Assembly: GCA_934432885.1 (NCBI GenBank)
Contig: CAKRYY010000025.1
Location: forward strand, 1-43,974
DNA from: an uncultured Lachnospiraceae bacterium
Lineage (GTDB): Bacteria > Bacillota > Clostridia > Lachnospirales > Lachnospiraceae
DNA: 43,974 bases
Direction: 5' to 3'
Made by a program: the position numbers and the translations under genes. The notes below the pieces were generated by a model. That model searched no databases. It was given only the letters and a program-made list of their open reading frames with translations, and was not told the origin of the DNA. Below are positions 25,096 through 33,509 of the stretch, piece after piece. The stretch's first letter is position 1; the number at the start of each line of letters is the position of its first letter.

Positions 25096-25957
25096 AAGGC
25101 TGCAAAGAGAGCTTCGCGCGGCGGATGCCATTGTGATTGGCGCGGGAGCAGGACTTTCAACGGCAGCAGGCTTTGTTTATGATGGACAGCGTTTTTGGGA
25201 CTATTTTGGAGATTTTGCGAAGGCGTATGCCATTCGGGATATGTATTCAGGCGGCTTTTATCCGTTTTCCACACTGGAAGAATATTGGGCATACTGGAGC
25301 CGGTACATTTATATCAACCGGTATATGGACGCACCAAAGCCGGTGTATCAGGAGCTTTTGCGGCTGGTGCAGGATAAGGATTACTTTGTCATTACCACAA
25401 ATGTAGACCATTGCTTTCAGAAAGTGGGTTTTGATAAAAAGCGGCTGTTCTATACACAGGGTGATTATGGCTTGTTCCAATGCAGCGAGCCGTGTCATCC
25501 GGATACTTATGATAATGTGTCTGTTATCCGAAAAATGACAGAGGCACAGGGCTTTAAAATTAGCGATGATGGAAAATTGACCCTGCCAGAAGGCAGTCTG
25601 CCTAAAATGGAGATTCCATCCATGCTTATCCCGCGCTGTCCAAGATGCGGAAAGCCCATGGCGATGAATCTGCGAGCAGACGATAGCTTTGCAGAGGATG
25701 GGGGCTGGCATCTTGCAGCGGAGCGGTATTCAAATTTTCTACGGACAAGAGAGCGGCAGAGGATGCTGTTTCTGGAGCTTGGAGTTGGGTATAATACGCC
25801 GGGAATTATCAAATATCCATTCTGGCGCATGACAATGCAAAATCCAAAGAGCGTCTATGCCTGCATAAATATGGAGGAAGCCTATGCACCCGAAGAAATC
25901 CGGGAGAGGGCAATCTGCATCAGTGGGGATATTGGAGGGATTCTGCGCCAGCTTTAA
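25040..25957 (+). CDS. class M sirtuin (SirTM), protein ADP-ribosyltransferase
   Basis: The NAD-binding motif GAGAGLSTAAGF is at 34-45 and TTNVDHCF at 119-126. The catalytic histidine of ordinary sirtuins is replaced by Q140 (FYTQGDYG), with N121 kept, as known for SirTM enzymes that ADP-ribosylate rather than deacylate. Zinc ligands are C148, C152, C200 and C203. The protein has 305 residues. Start ATG 25040 has AAGGTGG seven nt upstream; ATG 25055 is the alternative. The coupled macrodomain would reverse the modification. The substrate is not in the immediate neighbourhood. Confidence 0.93.
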   Translation: MFLRNMTKKFTDGCLVEAERLQRELRAADAIVIGAGAGLSTAAGFVYDGQRFWDYFGDFAKAYAIRDMYSGGFYPFSTLEEYWAYWSRYIYINRYMDAPKPVYQELLRLVQDKDYFVITTNVDHCFQKVGFDKKRLFYTQGDYGLFQCSEPCHPDTYDNVSVIRKMTEAQGFKISDDGKLTLPEGSLPKMEIPSMLIPRCPRCGKPMAMNLRADDSFAEDGGWHLAAERYSNFLRTRERQRMLFLELGVGYNTPGIIKYPFWRMTMQNPKSVYACINMEEAYAPEEIRERAICISGDIGGILRQL

Positions 25958-25981
25958 AAACCCAATATCGTATGTCCGTAA

Positions 25982-27157
25982 TTATGCTTTCGAAGTATTC
26001 AACAGCAGACATATAAAAAGGAGCGCCGGGAAAATGATAGCTGCCAATATTCCGTAACGTAGGTTATCACTTAAGATACCGGATGCAAAGCCGGCAAGGG
26101 TCGGACCTGCACTGCAGCCGATGTCACCTGCGAGGGCAAGCAGCGCAAACATGGCGGTGCCGCCGCCTTTGATAGCGGCAGATGCTTTGCTGAAGGTTCC
26201 CGGCCAGAGAATCCCGACGGAAAAGCCACAGATTGCGCAGCCAAGCAGTCCGATAAAGGGATTTGGAACAAAGCCGATACAGAGGTATGCAGCAAGGCAT
26301 AATAAGGTGCTGAGCTTCATGCAGCGGTCGAGATTGATGCGGGCACCGTATTTTCCGTATAAAAAGCGTGAGATTCCCATCAATAAGGCAAATGCCATTG
26401 GACCGGCAAGGTCACCAATCGTTTTACTTATGTGCAAGCCTTTTTCGGCAAAGGTGGATGCCCACTGGCTGACAGCCTGTTCGCTCGCTCCGGCACAAAG
26501 CATCATAACAAAGAGCAGCCAGAATATTTTTTTATGAAATAATTCCTTCAAAGAAAGTCCGCTTTCGCCTTCTTCCAGCAGAGGATAGATGGGCGCTTTC
26601 GCAAAAAGGAAGGTATTGAAAATCGGAATGGCTGACCACAGAAGGGCGAGAATTCTCCAGTTGTGTATGCCAAACAGGGAAAAGAATATGGTGGAAAACA
26701 GGACAACGGCAACATGCCCCCAGCAATAGAAGGAATGGAGGAGGCTCATTGCCTGTTTTTTGTTGTCGGTCGGACATGCTTCCACAATAGGGCTGATAAG
26801 AACTTCAATCAGACCGCCGCCAATGGCGTAAATAATAACAGAAATCAGGATTCCAGCATAAGCATCTGGGAAGGCGTCCGGAAGCACGACGAGAAAAATC
26901 AGACCAAGCGCAGAGCAGAGGTGCGCAAGGATAACAGAGATGCGGTAACCGAGCCTGTCAATAAAAAAAGCGGAAAGCATATCAATGGCAAGCTGAATAA
27001 TGAAATTAACCGTTATCAGCAGGGTGATTTTTGAGAGCGGAATCTGATAACTGAGCTGAAAGGTGACAAATAAAAGGGGTACAAAATTGTTAATAATTGC
27101 CTGAACAATATAGCCGATAAAGCAGGCGCATACGGTTTTTCTGTAGTTTTCTTTCAT
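25982..27157 (-). CDS. MFS transporter
   Basis: This is a membrane protein of 391 residues with about twelve helices and the MFS plan: a start KTVCACFIGYIVQAIINNF, a loop FFIDRLGYRIS between helices 2 and 3, and a C-terminal half with the glycine-rich GGGTAMFALLALAGDIGCSAG. It resembles the sugar/proton symporter-like group but the substrate is open. A close paralogue lies at the right end of the window (43241 onward). The ATG follows AGAAAGGAA. It is divergent from an AraC regulator, the likely controller, with 110 nt between the starts. Confidence 0.93.
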   Translation of the reverse strand: MKENYRKTVCACFIGYIVQAIINNFVPLLFVTFQLSYQIPLSKITLLITVNFIIQLAIDMLSAFFIDRLGYRISVILAHLCSALGLIFLVVLPDAFPDAYAGILISVIIYAIGGGLIEVLISPIVEACPTDNKKQAMSLLHSFYCWGHVAVVLFSTIFFSLFGIHNWRILALLWSAIPIFNTFLFAKAPIYPLLEEGESGLSLKELFHKKIFWLLFVMMLCAGASEQAVSQWASTFAEKGLHISKTIGDLAGPMAFALLMGISRFLYGKYGARINLDRCMKLSTLLCLAAYLCIGFVPNPFIGLLGCAICGFSVGILWPGTFSKASAAIKGGGTAMFALLALAGDIGCSAGPTLAGFASGILSDNLRYGILAAIIFPALLFICLLLNTSKA

Positions 27158-27267
27158 GGCGTTTTTCCTTTCTGTTTTAAATAGTGACAGTATATCATTT
27201 TGAAAAATAGAAAACTTGACTTATATCGTTGAATTATGTCACAATATCTCCAAAGCGAGGAAAGAAA

Positions 27268-28158
27268 ATGCAGATAACTGAAATTAGAACAGATGAAACA
27301 ATGCGGGAACTGCGGGAAGATGGAACGGCGGCATTTCCGTTTGAATATTATTATGATGATGTACATGCCTATGATAAGCATTATATTGAATGGCATTGGC
27401 ATGATGAATTTGAGTGGATGATTGTGGAGAACGGAGTTGTTGACTGTCTGCTCTCTTCTGAAAAACTCAGATTATATCAGGGAGAAGGCTTATTTATTAA
27501 CAGCAGGATGCTGCATCGTTTTGAATCGGAGAAGGGTGCACAGATTCCCAATTTCCTTTTTTCGCCGGAATTGATCGCGCCATCTGGCTCGGCTGTTTAT
27601 CAGGAAGCGATTGCGCCGTTTATCCGTGCGGGCTGCCCCTATCTGCATTTTAAAAAAGAGGATGAATTTGGCAGTGGAATCTTAAAAAGAATATCAGAAA
27701 TCGTTGAGCTGGCAGACGCTGCTTCTCCTGATAAACTGGATATTCAGATTGCCGTAAGCTGTCTGTGGCGTGATTTTCTGCGGGGACTTCCCAAAGATGT
27801 CATAACAGAACGCATGGCATCAGATATGCTGCTGCAGGCAAGAATGAAGCTGATGCTGCAGTTCATTACGGAAAACTATGCGCAGCAGATAACACTTTTG
27901 GATATTGCACATTCTGCTAATATCAGCAAAAGCGAAGCGCTGCGCTGTTTTCATCTGGCAATCCGGTCTACGCCTGTAAATTATTTGATAGAATATCGAC
28001 TGCGGCGGGCGAAGAAAGCGCTGCTTGAGACAGACAATACGGTTACGCAGATTGCAGCGGAGGTTGGAATGGATAATGTTGGCTATTTTATTAGAACATT
28101 CAAAAAAGTTTATAGTATTACACCAAAACAATTTAGAAATATAAGAAAAATGATATAA
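27268..28158 (+). CDS. AraC-family transcriptional regulator
   Basis: The N-terminal cupin-like sensor includes the segment HYIEWHWHDEFEWMIVENG with several histidines (about 31-49); the C-terminal part holds two helix-turn-helix units, LLDIAHSANISKSEALRCF and TVTQIAAEVGMDNVGYFIRTF, and ends KQFRNIRKMI. Start ATG 27268 follows GCGAGGAAAG; an upstream in-frame ATG (27229) has no site. The 296-residue protein is a small-molecule-responsive regulator, most likely of the divergent MFS gene. The downstream YczE-like gene, 30 nt away, may be in the same transcript. Confidence 0.95.
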   Translation: MQITEIRTDETMRELREDGTAAFPFEYYYDDVHAYDKHYIEWHWHDEFEWMIVENGVVDCLLSSEKLRLYQGEGLFINSRMLHRFESEKGAQIPNFLFSPELIAPSGSAVYQEAIAPFIRAGCPYLHFKKEDEFGSGILKRISEIVELADAASPDKLDIQIAVSCLWRDFLRGLPKDVITERMASDMLLQARMKLMLQFITENYAQQITLLDIAHSANISKSEALRCFHLAIRSTPVNYLIEYRLRRAKKALLETDNTVTQIAAEVGMDNVGYFIRTFKKVYSITPKQFRNIRKMI

Positions 28159-28188
28159 AAATGACTGACCTGAAAGGAATGACATAAC

Positions 28189-28830
28189 ATGAACAGTAAT
28201 ATCAAATCAGTAAAAAGATGGATTTTTTTAACCATTGGTCTGTTTATTTTGGCTTTTGGAGTAGCTTTCTCTATCAAAGGAGATTTAGGAACGTCCCCTA
28301 TATCCAGCCTGCCGTATGTGGCGGGAGAAATCAGTGGGCTGACGGTTGGTACAACGACGATACTTCTGCATTGTACGTTAATTTTGCTGCAAATTCTTAT
28401 TCTGAGAAAGCAGTATGACTGGATTCAGCTTTTACAGCTTCCGGTTGCATTTATATTTGGCTTTATGACTGATTTTTCTGTATGGGTTGTGGATGGGCTG
28501 ACACCTGTTGATTATGGACAGAAGTGGCTGCTCTGCGGAATCGGTATCGTTCTGGTTGCCATTGGCGTCAGCTTTGAAGTGGTTGCGGAGGTTGTGACAC
28601 TTGCCGGAGAAGGGTTTGTTCTGGCAGTATGCAAAGCCAGCAGGATAAAGTTTGGCACAATGAAAATTATCTTTGATGTAGTGCTTGTTGCGATTGCCTG
28701 TATTCTGTCGCTTATTTTCCTTCATGGCATCTATGGCGTCAGAGAAGGAACCGTAGCGGCAGCGCTTCTGGTCGGCGCAATCAGCAGACAGCTTAATAAG
28801 CCTTTGGGAAAGGTGTTTCCCAAAGGCTAG
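28189..28830 (+). CDS. YczE/YitT-like integral membrane protein
   Basis: The 213 residues form five or six membrane helices. The N-terminal LFILAFGVAFSIKGDLGTSPIS is the recognisable signature of the YczE/YyaS group (DUF6198-type), conserved membrane proteins of unknown function. The later EVVAEVVTLAGEGFVLAVCK and KIIFDVVLVAIACILSL match the family's second half. The last 10 codons lie inside a perfect hairpin that also contains the stop codon. It follows the AraC gene closely. Confidence 0.85.
   Translation: MNSNIKSVKRWIFLTIGLFILAFGVAFSIKGDLGTSPISSLPYVAGEISGLTVGTTTILLHCTLILLQILILRKQYDWIQLLQLPVAFIFGFMTDFSVWVVDGLTPVDYGQKWLLCGIGIVLVAIGVSFEVVAEVVTLAGEGFVLAVCKASRIKFGTMKIIFDVVLVAIACILSLIFLHGIYGVREGTVAAALLVGAISRQLNKPLGKVFPKG
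28799..28828. terminator. bidirectional hairpin between convergent genes
   Basis: AGCCTTTGGGAAA (28799-28811) and TTTCCCAAAGGCT (28816-28828) form a perfect 13-bp stem with a 4-nt loop. It overlaps the end of the YczE-like gene and lies six bases past the end of the convergent MATE gene. There is no T-run on either side, so termination efficiency is uncertain. Confidence 0.6.
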
Positions 28831-28833
28831 GAG

Positions 28834-30168
28834 TTAATAATGGTATTTTGTGCGTTTGCGAATCAGGAAGACAAAGGTAAGAAGCAATGCCATACATTCC
28901 GCTACGACAATGGAAATCCAGACGCCGTTTATTTTGAAAATGAGCGGCAGCAGCAAAACCGCTGCAATCTGAAAGCCAAGCGTTCTAAGGAAGGAAATCA
29001 GTGCAGAGGTCAATCCGTCGTTTAGCGCAGTAAAGAAGCCTGAACCGTAAATGGCAAAGCCCATAAATAAAAAGGACAGAGCGAAAATGCGGAAGCCGGA
29101 TACGGTCAGAGCCATAAGCTCAGCATCGTAGCTGACAAAAATCTGAGCAAGCGGACGTGCCAGAAGCTCGGCAGATGCTGCCATGCTGAGAGAAAATATG
29201 AGAATTATCCGCAGGCTTTTCTGTAAAAGACTCTTAAGCTCTTTATGATTTCCAGCTCCAAAGTGGTAGCTTACCACTGGCGCTGTTCCGACAGAATAAC
29301 CAATAAAAGCGCCCGCAAAAATCATACTGACATACATCATTACGCCATAAGCGGCGATTCCATTTTCACCGGCATATTTCATGAGCTGCATATTATAAAG
29401 CATTCCGACAAGGCTCATGGAAATATTGCTCATAAATTCAGAAGAACCATTTGTACATGCCTTGAGGACAGCGCTTCCCTCAAAGGAAGTTTTTCCGAGC
29501 CGGAGGATAGTATTATTTTCCCGGAAGAAGTAAATGAGCGGAATAGCTCCGCCTACAAGCTGGCTTACAGCTGTCGCAATAGCGGCTCCGGCAAGCTTAT
29601 ATTCCTGCGGAAGCTGCATTACGAGAACCGCATCCAAAATCATATTGGTGACACCGGAGGAGACAGTTACCCAGAAGCCGAGGCTTGGTTTTTCGGCGGT
29701 GATAAAAAAGCTCTGGAACAAAAGCTGCAATACATAAAATGGCAGCGCCAAAAGGATAATTCTTGCATAGATGACGCAGTTTTCCAGCAGGGCGCCGTCA
29801 GCGCCGAGCGCAGAAGCAATCGGTCGGGCAAAAAGGATACCCAAAATGGCGAGAAATACGCCAAGTGCAAAGGAAACGTAAACAAACAGAGAAAAATAGC
29901 GGTTGGCTTTCTCTGGTTTTCCTTCTCCAAAATATCTCGCAACGATTGCCGAGCCGCCTGTGCCAAACATGAAGCCGACAGTCGCAAGCACCATCAGGAC
30001 AGGCATAATCAGGTTGACTGCTGCAAAGGGCGTTTTCCCAGCATAATTAGAAACAAAAAAGCCGTCTACGATGCCGTAGATGGATGTAAAAATCATCATT
30101 GCAATAGACGGAAGCGTAAAGCGAAGCAGTTTTCCGTAGGTAAAGTGGTCTGAAAGCTGAATTTTCAT
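28834..30168 (-). CDS. MATE-family multidrug efflux transporter
   Basis: The 444-residue protein has twelve membrane helices and the two-lobe MATE pattern; motifs include PSIAMMIFTSIYGIVDGFFV in the first helices and GFMFGTGGSAIVARYFGEG (about 70-88). MATE pumps export drugs with sodium or proton antiport. The frame is open to an ATG at 30183 that overlaps the marR stop, but ATG 30168 has GGAG at correct distance. It is the second gene of a marR-MATE operon with a strong regulated promoter. Confidence 0.95.
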   Translation of the reverse strand: MKIQLSDHFTYGKLLRFTLPSIAMMIFTSIYGIVDGFFVSNYAGKTPFAAVNLIMPVLMVLATVGFMFGTGGSAIVARYFGEGKPEKANRYFSLFVYVSFALGVFLAILGILFARPIASALGADGALLENCVIYARIILLALPFYVLQLLFQSFFITAEKPSLGFWVTVSSGVTNMILDAVLVMQLPQEYKLAGAAIATAVSQLVGGAIPLIYFFRENNTILRLGKTSFEGSAVLKACTNGSSEFMSNISMSLVGMLYNMQLMKYAGENGIAAYGVMMYVSMIFAGAFIGYSVGTAPVVSYHFGAGNHKELKSLLQKSLRIILIFSLSMAASAELLARPLAQIFVSYDAELMALTVSGFRIFALSFLFMGFAIYGSGFFTALNDGLTSALISFLRTLGFQIAAVLLLPLIFKINGVWISIVVAECMALLLTFVFLIRKRTKYHY

Positions 30169-30179
30169 AGGTTCTCCAA

Positions 30180-30617
30180 TCATAAATTTTCAAGCTGCCT
30201 GCGAAATGAAGCAGCATATTTTTCCATTAACTGTAAATGTAGTCGTATCTCTTCCTCCGACCAGGTCGAGTAGGCATCAATCTCCGCGCGAAAGACGTGG
30301 GCGACAGTCTCATCCACATAAGTGCGGCCTTTTTCTGTGAGGCAGAGCTTTTTCATTTTTCCCGACTGCTGTTCAAGATAAAGAATCGAATCCTTCTCCA
30401 GCTTGCGGACTGCGGAATTGATAGTCTGCCTGCTGGTACCCGACTGCTTGTAAATGTTACTGAGCAGACAGGAACCGCCGTTTTCATAAAGATGATACAG
30501 AATGAGCATGGCGCTGTCGGTTAATCCGATTTTTAAAGCAGCCTGATGGTACAGCGATTCTATTTCAACAGACAGATAATTGACCTTGTGGATACATTCA
30601 ACCGCAGTTTTGTTCAT
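30180..30617 (-). CDS. MarR-family transcriptional regulator
   Basis: The winged helix of this 145-residue protein is seen in SAMLILYHLYENGGSCLLSN, then SGTSRQTINSAVRKLEKDSI and the wing YLEQQSGKMKKLCLTEKG. MarR proteins are dimeric repressors released by small aromatic or drug-like ligands. It is co-transcribed with the MATE pump and lies just behind an inverted repeat that flanks the -10 box of its promoter, the usual arrangement for autorepression. The start has AAGGAGCTGGAAGA upstream. Confidence 0.95.
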   Translation of the reverse strand: MNKTAVECIHKVNYLSVEIESLYHQAALKIGLTDSAMLILYHLYENGGSCLLSNIYKQSGTSRQTINSAVRKLEKDSILYLEQQSGKMKKLCLTEKGRTYVDETVAHVFRAEIDAYSTWSEEEIRLHLQLMEKYAASFRRQLENL

Positions 30618-30633
30618 TCTTCCAGCTCCTTAT

Positions 30634-30683
30634 GTCCGAAATCGTACATTTGGCATTATAGTATGATTTCGGACTTATGTCAA
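30634..30683 (-). promoter_or_regulatory. marR-MATE promoter with MarR operator
   Basis: On the minus strand a consensus TTGACA (complement of 30678-30683) lies 17 nt before a consensus TATAAT (complement of 30655-30660). A 14-bp inverted repeat with one mismatch, GTCCGAAATCGTAC (30634-30647) and GTATGATTTCGGAC (30661-30674), brackets the -10 box. A dimeric repressor bound here would block RNA polymerase directly. Confidence 0.85.
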
Positions 30684-30784
30684 TGAGTTTGCTGGAAAAA
30701 GGAGGGGGTAACTTCTTATTTCATTTTGTGCTATACTGTTCCGTGAACAGGTAAGATTATCTGAGTGATTGCAAGGAGGATAAT

Positions 30785-31567
30785 ATGAAAATGCGAAGTG
30801 GAAACAGTAAAAAACATTTGACGGAAATAGGCTTTTTATTTATTCTGGCACTGCTCTTAGGTGGCTGCGGAAAGGCTGCTGCTTCAGACGGCAGCGTTGT
30901 GAATGCTCAGCCGGCAGCGGAGACGGAACAGTTGGAGATGGAACCTGCAGTGATGGAGGAGCCGCAGGCAGATGCTCCGCAGGAGACGGAGCCTTTGCTG
31001 GAAGAGATGGATGAAGAAATTCCTGCTGATGTGCCGAACTCTTTTGTGGAAGAGCAGGCAGGAAAAACAGAATTTTCTTCCTATGAGGAAGTGATTAGCT
31101 ATCTTGAGGATGGGCAAGCATACGCTTATGTAACGCTGACAGGCTATGAGGGCGATGTGCTTCTGATTGCAGACCAGACTTATGAAATAGACGGCACTAC
31201 TTCTACAATAATTGCAGATGTTTATCTGAATATAGACGGCAGGGTGCGTCACGCCAGCGCGATAGGAAGTGACGGAACTGCGTATCCTATCAGATATGCT
31301 GACAATGTTCTGTACACGGCGGGCAATCATGATGTTTGCAGCTATTTCATTTCAGAGGAAAACCAGAGCATTATGGTAAAGGATTCGATTATAGAATCCT
31401 TTGATGAAAACGGTACGGCAACGTACATCGGATTTTTAAGACAGCAAAATGATTTTGAGCATGATGAGGAGGTTGATACGGATTCCGACCAGATATTCAT
31501 GGATAAGATGGAGGAATACAGCGCAGCGCCGATACTTACCTTTACGGTGGTTAAGCAGGAGGGTTAA
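30785..31567 (+). CDS. secreted lipoprotein of unknown function
   Basis: A type II signal peptide with hydrophobic core FLFILALLL and lipobox LGGC (lipidated C28) opens this 260-residue protein. An acidic, low-complexity linker rich in glutamate and proline follows (about 40-90). The remaining domain has alternating strands (AYAYVTLTGYEGDVLLIADQ) and no motif that I recognise. Such proteins are anchored to the outer face of the membrane. The ATG follows AAGGAGG. It is alone between two divergent or co-oriented units. Confidence 0.8.
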   Translation: MKMRSGNSKKHLTEIGFLFILALLLGGCGKAAASDGSVVNAQPAAETEQLEMEPAVMEEPQADAPQETEPLLEEMDEEIPADVPNSFVEEQAGKTEFSSYEEVISYLEDGQAYAYVTLTGYEGDVLLIADQTYEIDGTTSTIIADVYLNIDGRVRHASAIGSDGTAYPIRYADNVLYTAGNHDVCSYFISEENQSIMVKDSIIESFDENGTATYIGFLRQQNDFEHDEEVDTDSDQIFMDKMEEYSAAPILTFTVVKQEG

Positions 31568-31629
31568 TGCGCCCTGGGGTGGGTATCCGGCATCCAAGTA
31601 AAATATTTTAGTCATTGGAAGGGAGAATG

Positions 31630-32751
31630 ATGATGTATTTTGCGGAAGTAAAGAAAAACTTTGGATTTGGCTGCATGAGACTGCCGATGCTGGAGAACGG
31701 AACAGACGTTGACATTGCAGAAACGACAAAAATGGTAGATACATTTTTGGAGCAGGGCTTTAATTATTTTGACACGGCACATGGCTATTTGAGCGGAAAA
31801 AGTGAGCTTGCTTTAAAGGAGTGCCTTACCAGCAGATATAAACGGGAAGAATATATTCTGACGGACAAGCTTACGATGACGTATTTTAATAAGCAGGAAG
31901 AGATTCGTCCGTTTTTTGAGAGCCAGCTAGAGGCGTGTGGAGTAGAATATTTTGATTTTTATCTGATGCACGCGCAGTCAAAGGATATTTTTGAGCATTT
32001 CAAAAAATGCCGGGCTTATGAGACTGCGCTGGAATTAAAGGCAGAGGGAAAAATCCGTCACTTTGGAATTTCTTTCCATGATAAGGCGGAAGTGCTGGAA
32101 GAAATTTTAAAGGCATATCCGCAGATTGAAGTAGTGCAGATACAGTTTAATTATCTTGATTATGAAGACCCTGCAGTACAGAGCAGAAAATGCTATGAGG
32201 TCTGCCGCAAGTACAATAAGCCGGTTATTATTATGGAGCCGGTAAAGGGAGGCAACCTGGTAAATCTCCCTGAGGATGCGAAAAAGATTCTGGATGATTT
32301 AAAGGGCGGCAGCACGGCAAGCTATGCGGTTCGTTTTGCTGCAAGCTTTGATGGCGTTATGATGGTTCTTTCCGGCATGAGCAATTTAGAGCAGATGGAA
32401 GATAACCTAAGCTATATGAAGGAATTCAAACCGCTGAACGAGACAGAAATGAAAGCTGTAAAGGCGGTTGCTGATGTATTTCATTCCAAGCATGCGATTC
32501 CCTGCACAGCGTGCCGGTACTGCACGGACGGATGCCCGAAGCATATTTCCATTCCGGATTTGTTTGCCTGCATGAATATAAAGAAGGTATTCGATGACTG
32601 GAACGCGGACTACTATTACAGCGAGGTGCATACCGTTCATAACGGAAAAGCCAGCGAATGTATAAGCTGCGGAAAATGTGAAAAGGTATGTCCGCAGCAT
32701 CTGGAAATCAGGAAATTGCTGAAAGAGGTTGCAAAAGAGTTTGAACACTGA
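31630..32751 (+). CDS. aldo/keto reductase with C-terminal ferredoxin domain
   Basis: The barrel domain begins FGFGCMRLPML and shows the catalytic tetrad positions: aspartate and tyrosine in YFDTAHGYLSGKSE, lysine in LTDKLT, and histidine in YLMHAQ. A C-terminal extension carries two 4Fe-4S motifs, CTACRYCTDGCPKH and CISCGKCEKVCPQH (about 298-350). This fusion family is widespread in anaerobes; the clusters presumably couple carbonyl reduction to ferredoxin. Three ATG codons occur in a row (31627, 31630, 31633); spacing from AAGGGAG favours the second or third. About 373 residues. Confidence 0.95.
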   Translation: MMYFAEVKKNFGFGCMRLPMLENGTDVDIAETTKMVDTFLEQGFNYFDTAHGYLSGKSELALKECLTSRYKREEYILTDKLTMTYFNKQEEIRPFFESQLEACGVEYFDFYLMHAQSKDIFEHFKKCRAYETALELKAEGKIRHFGISFHDKAEVLEEILKAYPQIEVVQIQFNYLDYEDPAVQSRKCYEVCRKYNKPVIIMEPVKGGNLVNLPEDAKKILDDLKGGSTASYAVRFAASFDGVMMVLSGMSNLEQMEDNLSYMKEFKPLNETEMKAVKAVADVFHSKHAIPCTACRYCTDGCPKHISIPDLFACMNIKKVFDDWNADYYYSEVHTVHNGKASECISCGKCEKVCPQHLEIRKLLKEVAKEFEH

Positions 32752-32802
32752 AAAGCTTTTAAGGTAAAAAAAAGAAATGAAGCAGAGAAAAAGAGGAGAT
32801 AA

Positions 32803-32844
32803 ATGGTGAAACGCTGCATTGCAGTAACCGGTATAGTCGCATAA
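32803..32844 (+). CDS. possible 13-residue leader peptide before the Vat-like gene
   Basis: ATG at 32803 is preceded by AGAGGAG at ideal distance and encodes MVKRCIAVTGIVA, ending in TAA 28 nt before the Vat-like start. A strong ribosome binding site in front of so short a frame, just upstream of an antibiotic acetyltransferase gene, is what a translational-attenuation leader looks like. The only obvious pairing is CTGCATTGCAG within it. It could equally be the relic start of a deleted gene. Confidence 0.4.
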   Translation: MVKRCIAVTGIVA

Positions 32845-32872
32845 TAACGGATGAAATATGGAGGATTTTAAA

Positions 32873-33502
32873 ATGGCTATATCGGAGAAAAAAATATATC
32901 CAAGAACTGGTGATAAACAGATTGTTTATTTGAAAAATGTGGTTAAGGACGCGGGGATTCAGGTCGGCGATTATACGATATACAATGATTTTGTGCATGA
33001 CCCGAGAGATTTTGAGAAAAACAATGTGTTGTATTACTATCCAATCAACAAAAATCAGTTGAAAATAGGTAAATTCTGCTCCATTGCCTGCGGCGCAAAA
33101 TTCCTTTTTACCAGTGCGAATCATGCGCTTGGTTCGCTTTCCACATATACATTTCCCATATTTTTTGAGGAATGGGGATTGGATGTGAAAAATATTACAA
33201 GCGCATGGGACAACAAAGGCGATATTGTTATCGGAAATGACGTCTGGATTGGCTTTGAGGCAGTCATTTTATCCGGTGTTACGATTGGCGACGGCGCGAT
33301 TATCGGCGCGCGGGCAGTCGTTACGAAGGATGTGCCGCCCTATACGATTGTCGGGGGCGTTCCTGCCAGACCCATACGAAAAAGATTTTCAGAGGAAGTA
33401 ATTTCCAAATTATCAGGGCTTCAATGGTGGAATTGGAGCGAAGAAAGAATCCGAGAAAACATCGGTGCGATTCAAGCCGGAAGGATTGACGAGCTGAGGT
33501 AG
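32873..33502 (+). CDS. Vat-type xenobiotic (streptogramin A) O-acetyltransferase
   Basis: This protein of 209 residues belongs to the hexapeptide-repeat trimeric acetyltransferases. The segment [20 protein letters not shown] with the catalytic histidine in [15 protein letters not shown], and the left-handed helix turns [19 protein letters not shown] and [18 protein letters not shown], are typical of Vat enzymes, which inactivate streptogramin A antibiotics; length and order agree. The start is ATG 32873, seven nt after GGAGG; an ATG at 32858 lies before that site. Whether it confers resistance or acts on another substrate is not decidable here. Confidence 0.9.
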   Translation: MAISEKKIYPRTGDKQIVYLKNVVKDAGIQVGDYTIYNDFVHDPRDFEKNNVLYYYPINKNQLKIGKFCSIACGAKFLFTSANHALGSLSTYTFPIFFEEWGLDVKNITSAWDNKGDIVIGNDVWIGFEAVILSGVTIGDGAIIGARAVVTKDVPPYTIVGGVPARPIRKRFSEEVISKLSGLQWWNWSEERIRENIGAIQAGRIDELR

Positions 33503-33509
33503 GCGGCAG

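Noticed and set aside
24358..25131. A minus-strand frame of 257 codons
   Set aside because: It is antisense to the macrodomain gene, with no start signal and no recognisable motif.
29245..30153. A plus-strand frame of 302 codons
   Set aside because: It is antisense to the MATE gene, its composition is unlike a protein, and it has no ribosome binding site.
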